Source: Bacteroides sp. 519 (lineage in GTDB: Bacteria > Bacteroidota > Bacteroidia > Bacteroidales > Bacteroidaceae). Taken from it: a stretch of 64,000 bases of DNA. Below are positions 17,191 to 26,451 of this stretch, in pieces (the first letter of the stretch is position 1; every line of letters starts with the position of its first letter). The notes below the pieces were generated by a model, which had not been told where the DNA came from, made no database searches, and saw only the letters and a program-made list of their open reading frames with translations. The stretch is taken from the NCBI RefSeq assembly GCF_010500955.1, contig NZ_QVMJ01000002.1:62001-126000 (forward strand), in the 5' to 3' direction. The translations under genes and the position numbers were made by a program.

Positions 17191-19302
17191 TTAATTTACA
17201 ACAACTCTTACTTTAGTGAGATTAGCAATGGGGGTATAAACGGCTTGCGTGTTTCCGTTGCGTTCTGAATATACCCTAACGGTTGGGAAGTAAACTCCCG
17301 GTTTATCATAACTAACTGTGGTGTCAAATTCTACACGACTGCCGTCGGCACTGTAAACCGCTTTGCTCATATCTACCTGATGCGTAAACTGCTTCGAATC
17401 GTCCAAACACCACTCTGCTGCAATTATTTTACCGGTACCTGCGGGAGCATCCACCGTTACATGAATAGAAACTTCCTGACCGGGCTTAACATCCGCGCGT
17501 TCCTTGCCATCAATGCTGGCATGAGGAACCGGCTGAATACCACCACGCTCTTTGCCATCGTCATTGAGTATGACCTGTGCGTCTATTATTTCGTAATCGG
17601 ATGACTTTGAGGGTTCAATACCTTTTTCTACCCAACTACTGATATCGAGCAAGGCCTGGAAAAGGATTCCCATATAGGAAACAACCTCTGTAGGATCATC
17701 CACATCGCCATGTGTAGAACGGTCGGTGAACCACAGGCGGAAGTTATCATCGGCCGCGTCTCCAAGGTGTTGTTTTACTTTGTTTCTGTACCAATCGCCC
17801 TGCCAGGCAAAGGCTTCCCTATCCCATACCGAGCAACAAAGAATCATCTTGCCGTTAATTTTTCCGTCGGGCACACATCCGGCAGCTCCCATGGTAATGT
17901 AAGGGCCTATCAGATAAGGCCGCTGCGGATAAATGGGTACGTTATTGTAACCGCGGAATTGGTTCCAGGCATAGTAATCAATCGAAGGTACCTGATGGCG
18001 GTAGTATGTTTGAACGGCAAGGAAATCGGAATTATCTACTTGTACGGAATCGCCGACATTTAATAGGGTAAGCAGTTGTGGATCATTTACGTCAGCCAAA
18101 GCAACATACTTACCCTCTGTTTTAGTTATTTGGATAAGTTTACCTTTTCCCGGTCCGGAAAGAATGATGATATCACCTCCCATACCTATATCTTTAACAT
18201 CTACATCTATTTCATAAGCAACAGGCTTGTCCTTAATATCGGCACCCATGCTCGCCCAGGCACGATCGGCCGTGCCACGTTCAGTATCTGAAAGTGGTCT
18301 GACGAGATTCAGGCGTTCTGCTTCAGCCTGACCTATGATTCTTTTTATAATCCCTTTGGTCTGCACACGGTCGCGCTGTAAGGAAGCCGGATTATCATAT
18401 CCCAGATAGCCGGGTTTGTTCCAGAAATCTTCGCGGAAATAGGATTCGTCCATTGCAACAAGTGTTCTGTATAGGACGACAAAACCATGGGCATCCATAT
18501 ACGGCCATCCGTACCATGCTTTGATTGGGAAGCCCATCCGGGTACATTCTTGTAGCGTCTGGCGTTGCTCAGCCGTCAGTGTTGCGTAAGGGTCGCCGCT
18601 TCCTCCGGGTTTCAGCGCATCAATAATGTCATCCATTTTGTCTTTAAGCAGGCGTAGAGCATGCATACGTACACCAAATACATTCGGGATAGCATTGGAC
18701 GATCCCATTACGAAAGGTACAGCACCATCCCATACACCTTTTGTAATTTCCATACTGCCAGCCGAACGAAATGCACCACCGCTTCCGCCATAACAATATC
18801 CATAAGGGCGCTCGCAATCATAGATTAACTTTGCAATATGGCGCGATAGTTCCGCACAGGCGGCATTTGCGCGATAAGCTCCTATCGAAGATTCCCTTGA
18901 AGTAGAAGAGTCGGCAAAATCCAGCTTTCCGCCTTCATTGGTTTCGATGAAATAAGCACCGTGAGTAATACTAAAGCCAATAGGGCTAATTTCGTCAGGG
19001 TAAGCTTGTGCCGAGGTTTCGCTATCGGGAAAAGGGGTTACGTATTGAAAGAAGCGGCCTGTATAAGCCTTTTTTTCGGGGAAATAAAATGAGAATCGTG
19101 TGCCATCGTCAAAGCCACCGTGTATGTAACGGCACTTTACGGGTTTGTTTATTGTTTTATCTACATCAATAAATGGGTTCTTAAACACGGTATCTTCATA
19201 AACAAAATCCAGTTTCGCACCCTTCAGGTTCCTGGCTATTGCACTGCTGCCTATAAACAGCAAAGTGCATAATGTTATCAAAGTAATCTTTAGTGCTCTC
19301 AT
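17191..19302 (-). CDS. secreted alpha/beta-hydrolase-like protein, putative esterase of unknown family
   Basis: A 703-aa protein with a signal peptide (MRALKITLITLCTLLFIGSS). A serine-hydrolase elbow YGGSGGAFRS places a candidate nucleophile at Ser174, preceded by a predicted beta strand (RPYGYC). The C-terminal 130 residues look like an immunoglobulin-type domain (GKIIAAEWCLDDS, YDKPGVYFPTVRVYSE). I do not recognise the family; a tannase, feruloyl-esterase or glucuronoyl-esterase-like role is a guess from context. The ATG at 19302 was chosen because the predicted -7 box at 19336-19343 would lie inside the longer frame that starts at 19338. It is first in the six-gene degradation operon, under the operator shared with susC. 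Confidence 0.72.
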   Translation of the reverse strand: MRALKITLITLCTLLFIGSSAIARNLKGAKLDFVYEDTVFKNPFIDVDKTINKPVKCRYIHGGFDDGTRFSFYFPEKKAYTGRFFQYVTPFPDSETSAQAYPDEISPIGFSITHGAYFIETNEGGKLDFADSSTSRESSIGAYRANAACAELSRHIAKLIYDCERPYGYCYGGSGGAFRSAGSMEITKGVWDGAVPFVMGSSNAIPNVFGVRMHALRLLKDKMDDIIDALKPGGSGDPYATLTAEQRQTLQECTRMGFPIKAWYGWPYMDAHGFVVLYRTLVAMDESYFREDFWNKPGYLGYDNPASLQRDRVQTKGIIKRIIGQAEAERLNLVRPLSDTERGTADRAWASMGADIKDKPVAYEIDVDVKDIGMGGDIIILSGPGKGKLIQITKTEGKYVALADVNDPQLLTLLNVGDSVQVDNSDFLAVQTYYRHQVPSIDYYAWNQFRGYNNVPIYPQRPYLIGPYITMGAAGCVPDGKINGKMILCCSVWDREAFAWQGDWYRNKVKQHLGDAADDNFRLWFTDRSTHGDVDDPTEVVSYMGILFQALLDISSWVEKGIEPSKSSDYEIIDAQVILNDDGKERGGIQPVPHASIDGKERADVKPGQEVSIHVTVDAPAGTGKIIAAEWCLDDSKQFTHQVDMSKAVYSADGSRVEFDTTVSYDKPGVYFPTVRVYSERNGNTQAVYTPIANLTKVRVVVN

Positions 19303-19335
19303 CGTATTTTTAATTGATTTAATTTCTTTCGAATG

Positions 19336-19401
19336 CAAAAATGCGAATTTACAGTGCGAGTATAGTGTACTTTATGTATATGAAATTGTACTTTAGGTAC
19401 A
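19336..19401 (-). promoter_or_regulatory. promoter of the degradation operon with the susC-type paired operator
   Basis: Leftward, the -7-like box CATTTTTG (19336-19343) is 33 bp before the ATG. The half-sites CTTTATGTATA (19370-19380) and CTTTAGGTACA (19391-19401, plus-strand spelling) have 21-bp spacing, and the proximal one begins 26 bp from the -7 box. All three distances equal those at the susC promoter. The core ATGCAAAAnTGCGAAT is also shared by both promoters. Each site here is a dyad of the type TGTAC-N5-GTACA. Confidence 0.65.
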
Positions 19402-19555
19402 TTTTGTGTTTATTTTATACAGTATTTGCTTTATTTGTATACAATCTCCTTTACAGAATAATTAAGGATGAATAGGATACGTTTAATGCAGGTTCAACAT
19501 AAGAACATATACGCGCGCTTATATATAAATATGGTATAAACGATATGTGTTTGCA

Positions 19556-19602
19556 TTCGTCGAATATATCCCGGCAGTTCGTCGAAAACAGGATTACTTT
19601 TG
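19556..19602 (+). promoter_or_regulatory. putative LytTR-type direct repeats and -7 box
   Basis: TTCGTCGAA occurs at 19556-19564 and again at 19578-19586: identical 9-mers separated by 13 bp, the geometry typical of LytTR-domain binding sites. A -7 box TACTTTTG (19595-19602) follows 8 bp later, and no -33 element is visible. The operon encodes a LytTR regulator, so positive autoregulation is a natural inference. Confidence 0.55.
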
Positions 19603-19647
19603 CAGGATCATACCATAGCTTTACATCAAATTTTAAAAGATACAGCT

Positions 19648-22125
19648 ATGAAAAGAAATATTTTCTTACTAACGATTTGCCTATTTACATGGGCTATTCC
19701 AACAACCATACACGCTCAGAAAACGGTTCTCCGGGGGGTGTTGGTAGATTCACTAAGCCATGAAGCCGAACCATACGCCACCATTCGGGTAACAGCGAAA
19801 AAGAAACCCGAAACACCCATCGCAATGGCCATCACAGACATGCAAGGCAGATTCCAGCAAGAACTTAACGGAAAAGGAGAATATGATATACAATTCAGCT
19901 CGGTAGGAAAGGCGAATGTAACGGTTCCGTTTACTCTAAAAGGCGAAGCCGTGATAGACCTGGGAGAGATTTACATAAAAGACGATGTTCTGCAACTGCA
20001 AGGAGTAGAAATCATCGCCCAAAAACCATTGGTAAAGATGGAAGTCGACAAAATGAGCTACAGCGTAGCCGACGATATAGACTCCAAAAGCAATACCATA
20101 CTCGATATGCTTCGTAAAGTACCAATGGTAACGGTTGACGGTAACGACAACATAACCGTTAACGGCAGCAGTAGTTTCAAAGTGTATTTAGACGGAAAAC
20201 CAAACGTAATGATGAGTAGCAATCCGGCTGAAATATTTAAAAATATGCCAGCAGCCAGCATAAAAAACATTGAAGTCATTACCAATCCCGGAGCACGGTA
20301 CGATGCCGAGGGTGTAGGCGGTGTATTAAATCTGATAACCGAAAAGACCCAGGCCACAAATAGCCAAATGAGTGGATACAACGCCACTTTACGAGGCATG
20401 GCAAGCAATAAAGGTGTGGGAGGCGGATTCTATTTCAATACTCAACAAGGTAAACTTTCATTGAGCGTGAATGGAAATTTAATGCACAGAAAAATGAAAG
20501 ATATGGAAGTACGTACATCGCGCGAACAAACCGGAACATCAGACAACATCATGATGAGTTATGCACAGACAGGCGATACGGATTTCAATATGAAAATGGG
20601 AAATGTAAACCTGGGGTATGAAATAGACTCTCTTCGTCTGCTTACGGCCTCATTCGGTTTAATGGGGTTCAGCAACGGGAGCGATTTTCAATCGCAAACC
20701 CATATGACAGGGGGTATTTATGGCAACGGATTTGGGTATAGCGGACGCAATGATTCCGACAATGATCGTACCTCCATCAACGGAAGCATAGATTACCAAC
20801 GTACTTTTGCCGGAAACAAAGACAGGATGCTTACGCTTTCTTACCTGATCTCCACCTCGCCCAATAACTCAGATAGTTACAACCTATATGATACCAACGA
20901 AGAAAACTCATTCCTCAATCTGGTCGACCGCTATACTGATGCATACCGTAATACAGTAGAAAACACTTTCCAGATTGATTATACCACCCCAATAGGAAAA
21001 GGGCAAACGCTTGATGTAGGCGCCAAATATATTTTGCGCAATAACTCCTCCGACTCTAAATATTATACCGATATAGACGGCCAGTACGAATACGACCCTC
21101 AAAGCAGCCTGAAATATAATCACAGCAACGATATATTGGCCGGATACATGGAATATAGTCTTAAACAAGCGCAATGGAACGCAAAAGCCGGCTTACGTTA
21201 CGAGCATACCTGGCAGGATGTAACTTACAAGTCGGGACAAGGAACAGACTTTAAACTCGATTACAATAATCTGGTTCCTTCGGCTAATATCGGCTATACC
21301 ATTGATCAGAAACAAAATATAGGGTTGACGTACAACATGCGTATCAGTCGCCCCGGCATCGGACTGCTAAGCCCGTACATTGATAACTCCGACCCGACAG
21401 CCATTTCTTATGGAAATACAAACCTGGAACCGGAGAAGGCACATAACATCAGTCTGGTTTATAACAGATTCACACATAAATGGATGATGAACATCACCCT
21501 GCGCCAAAGCATCTGCAATAATGCTATTGAAGGATACAGCTTTTATCAGGACGACATACTAAACTCTACGTATGGCAACATAGTGAAGAATAGTCAGAGC
21601 CGGTTAACTGCTTACATGAACTGGAACGCAAGTCCAAAAACACGCTTCACACTAAACGGTGGCGGCTCTTATACTAATATAAAAAGTGATCAGCTGGAAC
21701 TTAAGAATAGCGGCTGGCAAGCTAATTTGATGTTAGGATACCAACAAACGCTTCCCTGGAATATCCGTTTAAGCATGAACCTGATGACTTCCAGTAAATC
21801 ATACAATTTGCAAGGATGGTCAAGCGGTTTCAATGCCATGATGGGAAGTCTTTCACGCGCATTCCTTCAGGAACGTCTGAGCGTCAGCTTGTCGGGAATG
21901 ACCAATTTGTCGGGTAGCGGCATGGAACTCAAATCCTACTCCAAAGGAAATGATTTCATAAGCCGCTCGGTAACCACACTACCTATCCGTAATATAAGCG
22001 TCAGTGTTAGTTATACCTTCGGCAAAAAACTAACCCTGAAGCAAACCAAACGCTCCATAAATAATACCGATATAAAAGATAACCAGTCGCAATCCGAAGG
22101 TATAGGAAATATGCTTGTACAATAA
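19648..22125 (+). CDS. outer-membrane beta-barrel protein, TonB-dependent-receptor-like
   Basis: An 825-aa outer-membrane protein. The start at 19648 gives a signal peptide (MKRNIFLLTICLFTWAIPTT, cut near HAQ). A carboxypeptidase-D-like regulatory domain (LRGVLVDSLSHEAEPYATI) comes first, then a plug-like domain with LDMLRKVPMVTVDGNDNITV and IEVITNPGARYDAEGVGGVL, and a long barrel of alternating strands. This layout is the outer-membrane beta-barrel family related to TonB-dependent receptors, not SusC; no SusD partner is adjacent. It leads an operon with a histidine kinase (gap 16 bp) and a response regulator. The operon may couple an outer-membrane signal or substrate to that two-component system. 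The transported or sensed compound is unknown. Confidence 0.85.
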   Translation: MKRNIFLLTICLFTWAIPTTIHAQKTVLRGVLVDSLSHEAEPYATIRVTAKKKPETPIAMAITDMQGRFQQELNGKGEYDIQFSSVGKANVTVPFTLKGEAVIDLGEIYIKDDVLQLQGVEIIAQKPLVKMEVDKMSYSVADDIDSKSNTILDMLRKVPMVTVDGNDNITVNGSSSFKVYLDGKPNVMMSSNPAEIFKNMPAASIKNIEVITNPGARYDAEGVGGVLNLITEKTQATNSQMSGYNATLRGMASNKGVGGGFYFNTQQGKLSLSVNGNLMHRKMKDMEVRTSREQTGTSDNIMMSYAQTGDTDFNMKMGNVNLGYEIDSLRLLTASFGLMGFSNGSDFQSQTHMTGGIYGNGFGYSGRNDSDNDRTSINGSIDYQRTFAGNKDRMLTLSYLISTSPNNSDSYNLYDTNEENSFLNLVDRYTDAYRNTVENTFQIDYTTPIGKGQTLDVGAKYILRNNSSDSKYYTDIDGQYEYDPQSSLKYNHSNDILAGYMEYSLKQAQWNAKAGLRYEHTWQDVTYKSGQGTDFKLDYNNLVPSANIGYTIDQKQNIGLTYNMRISRPGIGLLSPYIDNSDPTAISYGNTNLEPEKAHNISLVYNRFTHKWMMNITLRQSICNNAIEGYSFYQDDILNSTYGNIVKNSQSRLTAYMNWNASPKTRFTLNGGGSYTNIKSDQLELKNSGWQANLMLGYQQTLPWNIRLSMNLMTSSKSYNLQGWSSGFNAMMGSLSRAFLQERLSVSLSGMTNLSGSGMELKSYSKGNDFISRSVTTLPIRNISVSVSYTFGKKLTLKQTKRSINNTDIKDNQSQSEGIGNMLVQ

Positions 22126-22141
22126 CTAGAAAACAAAATAA

Positions 22142-23197
22142 ATGGCTATTTTTGGCAAAAAGATAAACGATATGACACATTCGGGTAAGAACCTTGCTAT
22201 TGTCAGTTCACAGATATTATTCTGGGTAGCCATCCTGTTTCTACCTGCCATGATTGATTTCGTGTCGCACGGTAGCGGAGAACGCATTATAGGTGTTTTG
22301 AGAGGAACTTTCAAGCACGTTCTGCCCTCCGTTCTCATCTATTTTATGAACTTCTACTGGTTGGTACCCCGGTTCCTTTTTCGCAGGCATCTCCCGGCAT
22401 TCTTCCTTATCAATGTGGCAATCCTGATCGTCAGCCATCTGTGGATGTTTACCGGCATGTTCCAACACATGCAAGGAGAATTAAGACCAGCATTCTGGTC
22501 CATTGTAGGCGTCGCTTTTCTTTTTAGCGTTCTCTTGATAGGCTGTGCCACGGGGTTTCGATACATTATCCGCTGGAACAATATGCAGATGCGTCTGAAA
22601 GAAGAAAAACAAAGGAATGCGGAGGCAGAACTGGCTTGGCTAAAGAGTCAATTGAATCCTCACTTCCTGTTTAATACGTTAAACAACATTTCAAGCCTCG
22701 TGCAAATAAATGCAGATGGTGCCCAAGAGAGCATCGGTCAGTTGAGCGACTTATTGCGCTATACGTTGTACGACTCCAACCACGATCTCGTACCGGTTGA
22801 AGGAGAAATAGAATTCATGCACAATTATATCGATCTGATGAAACTCCGCTGCAATGAGCTAACAACCATAGAAGTGGAACTAAACGTACCTTCAAAACCG
22901 TCCATGATAGTGCCATTGCTTTTTATCTCGCTAATAGAAAATGCATTCAAACATGGTGTCAATAGCCGCAAGCCTTCTTTTATACATATCAATTTCAAAG
23001 CACAAGGCAGCGACCTTATATTTACCTGCGAAAACAGCATCCACATCAAGATTGAGTCCGACCGTATTGGTTCTGGAATAGGATTAGAGAATCTCCGTCG
23101 TCGCCTTGAACTAACCTACCCCGGTAGGTATCAATATGTACAGGAAGTAAAGAATGATATTTATTTTGCACAAATTACCCTACAGAATTGCTTATGA
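22142..23197 (+). CDS. LytS/YehU-type sensor histidine kinase
   Basis: A 351-aa membrane sensor kinase. Four hydrophobic segments (about 20-40, 58-75, 85-105, 117-137) are followed by a short coiled coil and the His_kinase domain. LKSQLNPHFLFNTLNNISSL contains the phospho-acceptor His174, and the C-terminal ATPase part has IENAFKHG (N box) and GSGIGLENLRRRL (G box). No separate extracellular sensor domain is present, as is usual for this class. An ATG at 22172 is an alternative start. The stop codon overlaps the start of the response regulator (ATGA), so the two proteins are surely partners. Confidence 0.92.
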   Translation: MAIFGKKINDMTHSGKNLAIVSSQILFWVAILFLPAMIDFVSHGSGERIIGVLRGTFKHVLPSVLIYFMNFYWLVPRFLFRRHLPAFFLINVAILIVSHLWMFTGMFQHMQGELRPAFWSIVGVAFLFSVLLIGCATGFRYIIRWNNMQMRLKEEKQRNAEAELAWLKSQLNPHFLFNTLNNISSLVQINADGAQESIGQLSDLLRYTLYDSNHDLVPVEGEIEFMHNYIDLMKLRCNELTTIEVELNVPSKPSMIVPLLFISLIENAFKHGVNSRKPSFIHINFKAQGSDLIFTCENSIHIKIESDRIGSGIGLENLRRRLELTYPGRYQYVQEVKNDIYFAQITLQNCL

Positions 23198-23931
23198 CAG
23201 ACCTCACCTGTATAGTTGTAGACGATGAACCATTGGCTATCAAAATGCTGGAAGATTACATCAATCGTACTCCTTTCTTGAGGTTGTCGGCATCATTTGA
23301 CGACCCTGTACAGGCACTCTCTGCCTTGAAAGGTAATCCTGTCCATCTTGTTTTTCTGGATATCCAGATGCCCGATCTCGACGGATTGAACCTTTCACGC
23401 ATGGTTCCGCTCGAAACAAAGATCATTTTTACTACTGCCTTCAAAGAATACGCTTTTGAAAGCTATGAAGTGAATGCGCTTGATTTCCTATTAAAACCTA
23501 TCCGGTATCATAAATTCTTGAATGCAGCAGAGAAAGCCAAACAATGGTTTAATCTGATCAACAACAAAAATGAACCAGACAGAAAAAACTCTTCCATTTA
23601 TATCCGGATGGATAATCAACTCAGGCAAGTCGATATAAACGATATTCTGTATGTAAGCGGATTAAAAGACTATGTACGTATTTATTTAAAGGATGAAAAG
23701 CGTCCATTAATTACTCACTTAACGATGAAGGCGGTAGAAGGTTTATTGCCAAAAGATAGATTTATGCGTGTTCATCGGTCATATATCGTAGCATTGAATC
23801 AGATAAAAGCAATTGATAGAAACAATTGCATTTATATTGCAGATGAGGTTATTCATGTAACAGAAGGATATAAGGAAATATTTTTTCAATACGTAGAGGA
23901 TAGGATTCCTCCAACGCAGAATAAGAATTAG
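23194..23931 (+). CDS. LytTR-family response regulator
   Basis: A 245-aa response regulator. The receiver domain (1-120) has the acidic pair DDE at residues 10-12 and the phospho-acceptor Asp56 in FLDIQMPDLDG; the Lys in FLLKPIRYHKF completes the active site. The LytTR DNA-binding domain follows at about 135-240 (YIRMDNQLRQVDINDILYVS, FMRVHRSYIVAL). ATG 23194 overlaps the kinase stop. LytTR proteins bind pairs of 9-bp direct repeats, and such a pair lies in front of the operon at 19556-19586. The operon has no clear terminator before the conjugative element begins. Confidence 0.93.
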   Translation: MTDLTCIVVDDEPLAIKMLEDYINRTPFLRLSASFDDPVQALSALKGNPVHLVFLDIQMPDLDGLNLSRMVPLETKIIFTTAFKEYAFESYEVNALDFLLKPIRYHKFLNAAEKAKQWFNLINNKNEPDRKNSSIYIRMDNQLRQVDINDILYVSGLKDYVRIYLKDEKRPLITHLTMKAVEGLLPKDRFMRVHRSYIVALNQIKAIDRNNCIYIADEVIHVTEGYKEIFFQYVEDRIPPTQNKN

Positions 23932-24051
23932 TTATAAAACTATATTATCTATTTATGGGCAATAGATTTATACAAACCTCACAGACAATACGCAATCTCA
24001 CTCAATCTTTACACTAGCTATCCTGTTCATGTTTTTTTGAGGTTGTTTTTC

Positions 24052-24240
24052 CTATAAAATCTGGAGTTGCCCAAAATTTAACATTTTTTCAGCCTCCAAA
24101 AAAACTGGTATTTTAGTCTTTGGATTCACACTTTCCTTTTCGGGACGTTCTCTTGTCAAAAATGTCCCAAATTTGTTTAAGATCACTCTTTCCCCTCCAT
24201 TCAATGCTTCCATTATTGAAAATAACTTTTGATAATACAA
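24052..24240 (-). pseudogene. HU/IHF-like DNA-binding protein remnant
   Basis: A 62-codon frame with the HU beta-arm signature GERVILNKFGTFLTRERPEK and NPKTKIPVFLEAEKML. HU proteins are about 90 aa; the first 30 or so residues are missing and the C-terminal tail is short. Its first codon lies only 4 bp after the stop of the coupling-protein gene, so the N-terminal half cannot lie upstream. This looks like a gene remnant at the left edge of the conjugative element. It could instead be a short expressed protein. Confidence 0.5.
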
Positions 24241-24244
24241 AACT

Positions 24245-26437
24245 TCAGATAGCCCCTCTCTTATTCAGCACATCCTCAATCATAGCCTTTACCTCCTGCC
24301 CCACTTCCACGAAGTTCCTGTAAAGTATCCGTTCTCGTTCTTCCTTCGATTTGAAAGTATAGAATCGGGGAAGTGGATAGTTTTCATAATCAGCTTCCTC
24401 TCTCTTTATCTCCGCCATATCAAAATCCGTCTTACAGTAAAACTTCGAAGTCTTGAATTCATCCGATTCCTGAATGTTCATGTTTCCGTTCTTGCCGACC
24501 TTGGTTTTCATAAAGTCACGTGCCGCTTGGCCACATATCCAACCGGTAGGCAAATCGGAAATCTTGCTTGCCGGAACAAGGTTGTCCATATTCTCATTCA
24601 GATTGATCGAGGTCTTGTCCCGGTCAATGGTGACACCTTTCTTGAGCTGCACCACCTTACCGAAAATATCATTGCTCAGCCACTCCAACGTTTCTTTTGC
24701 ACGGGCAGAACCGGCAACCACATTACCAACCGTTGTGATGATTTTCTGCATACCAACCTTGCCGTAATCAGATTCTAATTGCGGAAGTTCCTGAAAGCCC
24801 AAAGCTACGCTTACCTTATTGCTCCGGGCAGTACCTATCAGCCGGTCTATCTTATGGAAATACAATGTCGGCAACTCATCTACAATGATGCTCACCGGAA
24901 TATTCTTACCTTGCCCTGTATTCACTCTCGTAACCAGCCGGTTTAGAATCAAAGCGTTCAAAGCTCCGATAATACTCTCCATCTCCGGATCATTGGCTAT
25001 CAGCAGATAGCTTGGGTTCTTCGGATCACTGACTTTCAAATCAAAATCATCACCGTCTTTATGGAATACCCAATAGGACTCTTTGGTCGCCAACCGGCTG
25101 GTATAAACACGCAGCGTACCAATCATACCCTCCAATTGTTCCATCGCCTTGTTCTTCAGTGCAGTTTGAAACGGGCCAAGTAATGGCGCCACTTCATTGT
25201 CTGTTTCCAATACCTCAAAAATAGTTTTGTAGCTTTCATTGAGAAACGAAAGGATATGCGGCATATCGGAGTACTTGCCCAACCAATAGGCAGGCTGGAC
25301 AATCTCACCACCTTTTTTGTCACGCACTACACCTGTCGGTTTCCAAAATTTCGTTTCCTTGTCTTGCGCCTTTTCCGCATACAACCGATTGCCGTTCTCA
25401 TCGTAAGGTTCCCGTTCATAGTTCACAAAAAAGTAGATGCATGCAGCCAGGAAATTGACTGCCGATGTCTGAAAGAACTGATCGCTGCCCCCACCTCCTT
25501 CTTTCTTTCCCTTTTGTAGGGATTCAAGCAAAGTTTCAGCCGTTTCACTGGCCGCAGCCAAGTTCTGAATATATTTCTGCTGAATGGGATTCACCCTCCG
25601 ACTGTATTCCACATTCACAAAGTTGATGATATTGAACTTGCAGCCTTCGGGCACCTTGCCAAGTTCCTGATTTTTCCTGTAATGATAGTATAGTTTCTCT
25701 GCTAAGGTGGGAAACTTGTAGTCATACACCACCATGGCAAAACCTTTGGCGGAGTGCTGCCGGATAAATGGTTCTATTATGGAAAACGTCTTACCTGATC
25801 CCGGAGTTCCTACCACCCACGTTCCCCTGAATGGATTGGAGATATTGCAGAATCCTTTGCGAAATTTACCTTTATAATAGAAACGCATTGGAATATTCAC
25901 CGAATATAGATTTTCCTGTAACTGTGTACATTGCTCGAAACTTTCGTTCTCAAGGTTAAAGCGGTCTTTCAGCAGCCCTTCTTTCAGGAACTTCGAAATA
26001 TTATCCAATGCCACATGCACCAGGATAGTTCCGGCTATAGTTGTTCCCATATACAGGATGATATTCAGTGGCAAGCTGTACAACCGTACATTCATGGTAA
26101 AACCAAAGAGCCACACCGCTGCTATCAGCAACGCTACACCACTAACCAACGGATAGAGTACCTGCCTTCTGGCATCAAACTCCAGATGCTTCTTGTTCCT
26201 CGTGCCTACACATGTGATGCAGATAAGCGCAAAAGTTGCTATCTTGCTGTAAACAAGATTTCCATCTTGGTAGATAAACCACGTCTTGATGCGATCATGC
26301 ACATCACAGAGTATGCCGTTCCAATGGTCCAGCATCTCCGGTGAAATGGCATACACGAAAAATTCCATCAGGATAGAGATATAAATCACCGCCCTGAATA
26401 TCTTGTAAGCTCCTTGCAGTTCTTTGCTTTCTTCCAT
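24245..26437 (-). CDS. conjugal transfer coupling protein (VirD4/TraG/MobC type)
   Basis: A 730-aa inner-membrane ATPase that links a relaxosome to the T4SS channel. Hydrophobic segments fill the N-terminal 150 residues (about 16-36, 66-82, 96-114, 124-148). The Walker A motif GTPGSGKTFSIIEP lies at about 208-221 and the Walker B region SIIVDELPTLYF near 512-523. The length and the TraM-like recognition region fit the Bacteroidales MobC/TraG coupling proteins. It is the last gene of the leftward tra operon, 14 bp after a lipoprotein gene. No relaxase gene is next to it, which is unusual because mobA/mobB commonly accompany mobC. Confidence 0.9.
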   Translation of the reverse strand: MEESKELQGAYKIFRAVIYISILMEFFVYAISPEMLDHWNGILCDVHDRIKTWFIYQDGNLVYSKIATFALICITCVGTRNKKHLEFDARRQVLYPLVSGVALLIAAVWLFGFTMNVRLYSLPLNIILYMGTTIAGTILVHVALDNISKFLKEGLLKDRFNLENESFEQCTQLQENLYSVNIPMRFYYKGKFRKGFCNISNPFRGTWVVGTPGSGKTFSIIEPFIRQHSAKGFAMVVYDYKFPTLAEKLYYHYRKNQELGKVPEGCKFNIINFVNVEYSRRVNPIQQKYIQNLAAASETAETLLESLQKGKKEGGGGSDQFFQTSAVNFLAACIYFFVNYEREPYDENGNRLYAEKAQDKETKFWKPTGVVRDKKGGEIVQPAYWLGKYSDMPHILSFLNESYKTIFEVLETDNEVAPLLGPFQTALKNKAMEQLEGMIGTLRVYTSRLATKESYWVFHKDGDDFDLKVSDPKNPSYLLIANDPEMESIIGALNALILNRLVTRVNTGQGKNIPVSIIVDELPTLYFHKIDRLIGTARSNKVSVALGFQELPQLESDYGKVGMQKIITTVGNVVAGSARAKETLEWLSNDIFGKVVQLKKGVTIDRDKTSINLNENMDNLVPASKISDLPTGWICGQAARDFMKTKVGKNGNMNIQESDEFKTSKFYCKTDFDMAEIKREEADYENYPLPRFYTFKSKEERERILYRNFVEVGQEVKAMIEDVLNKRGAI

Positions 26438-26451
26438 GTATTATATACTTG

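Noticed and set aside
23932..24060. left attachment repeat matching the right end
   Set aside because: Only 8-bp matches in AT-rich sequence were found, which are expected by chance.
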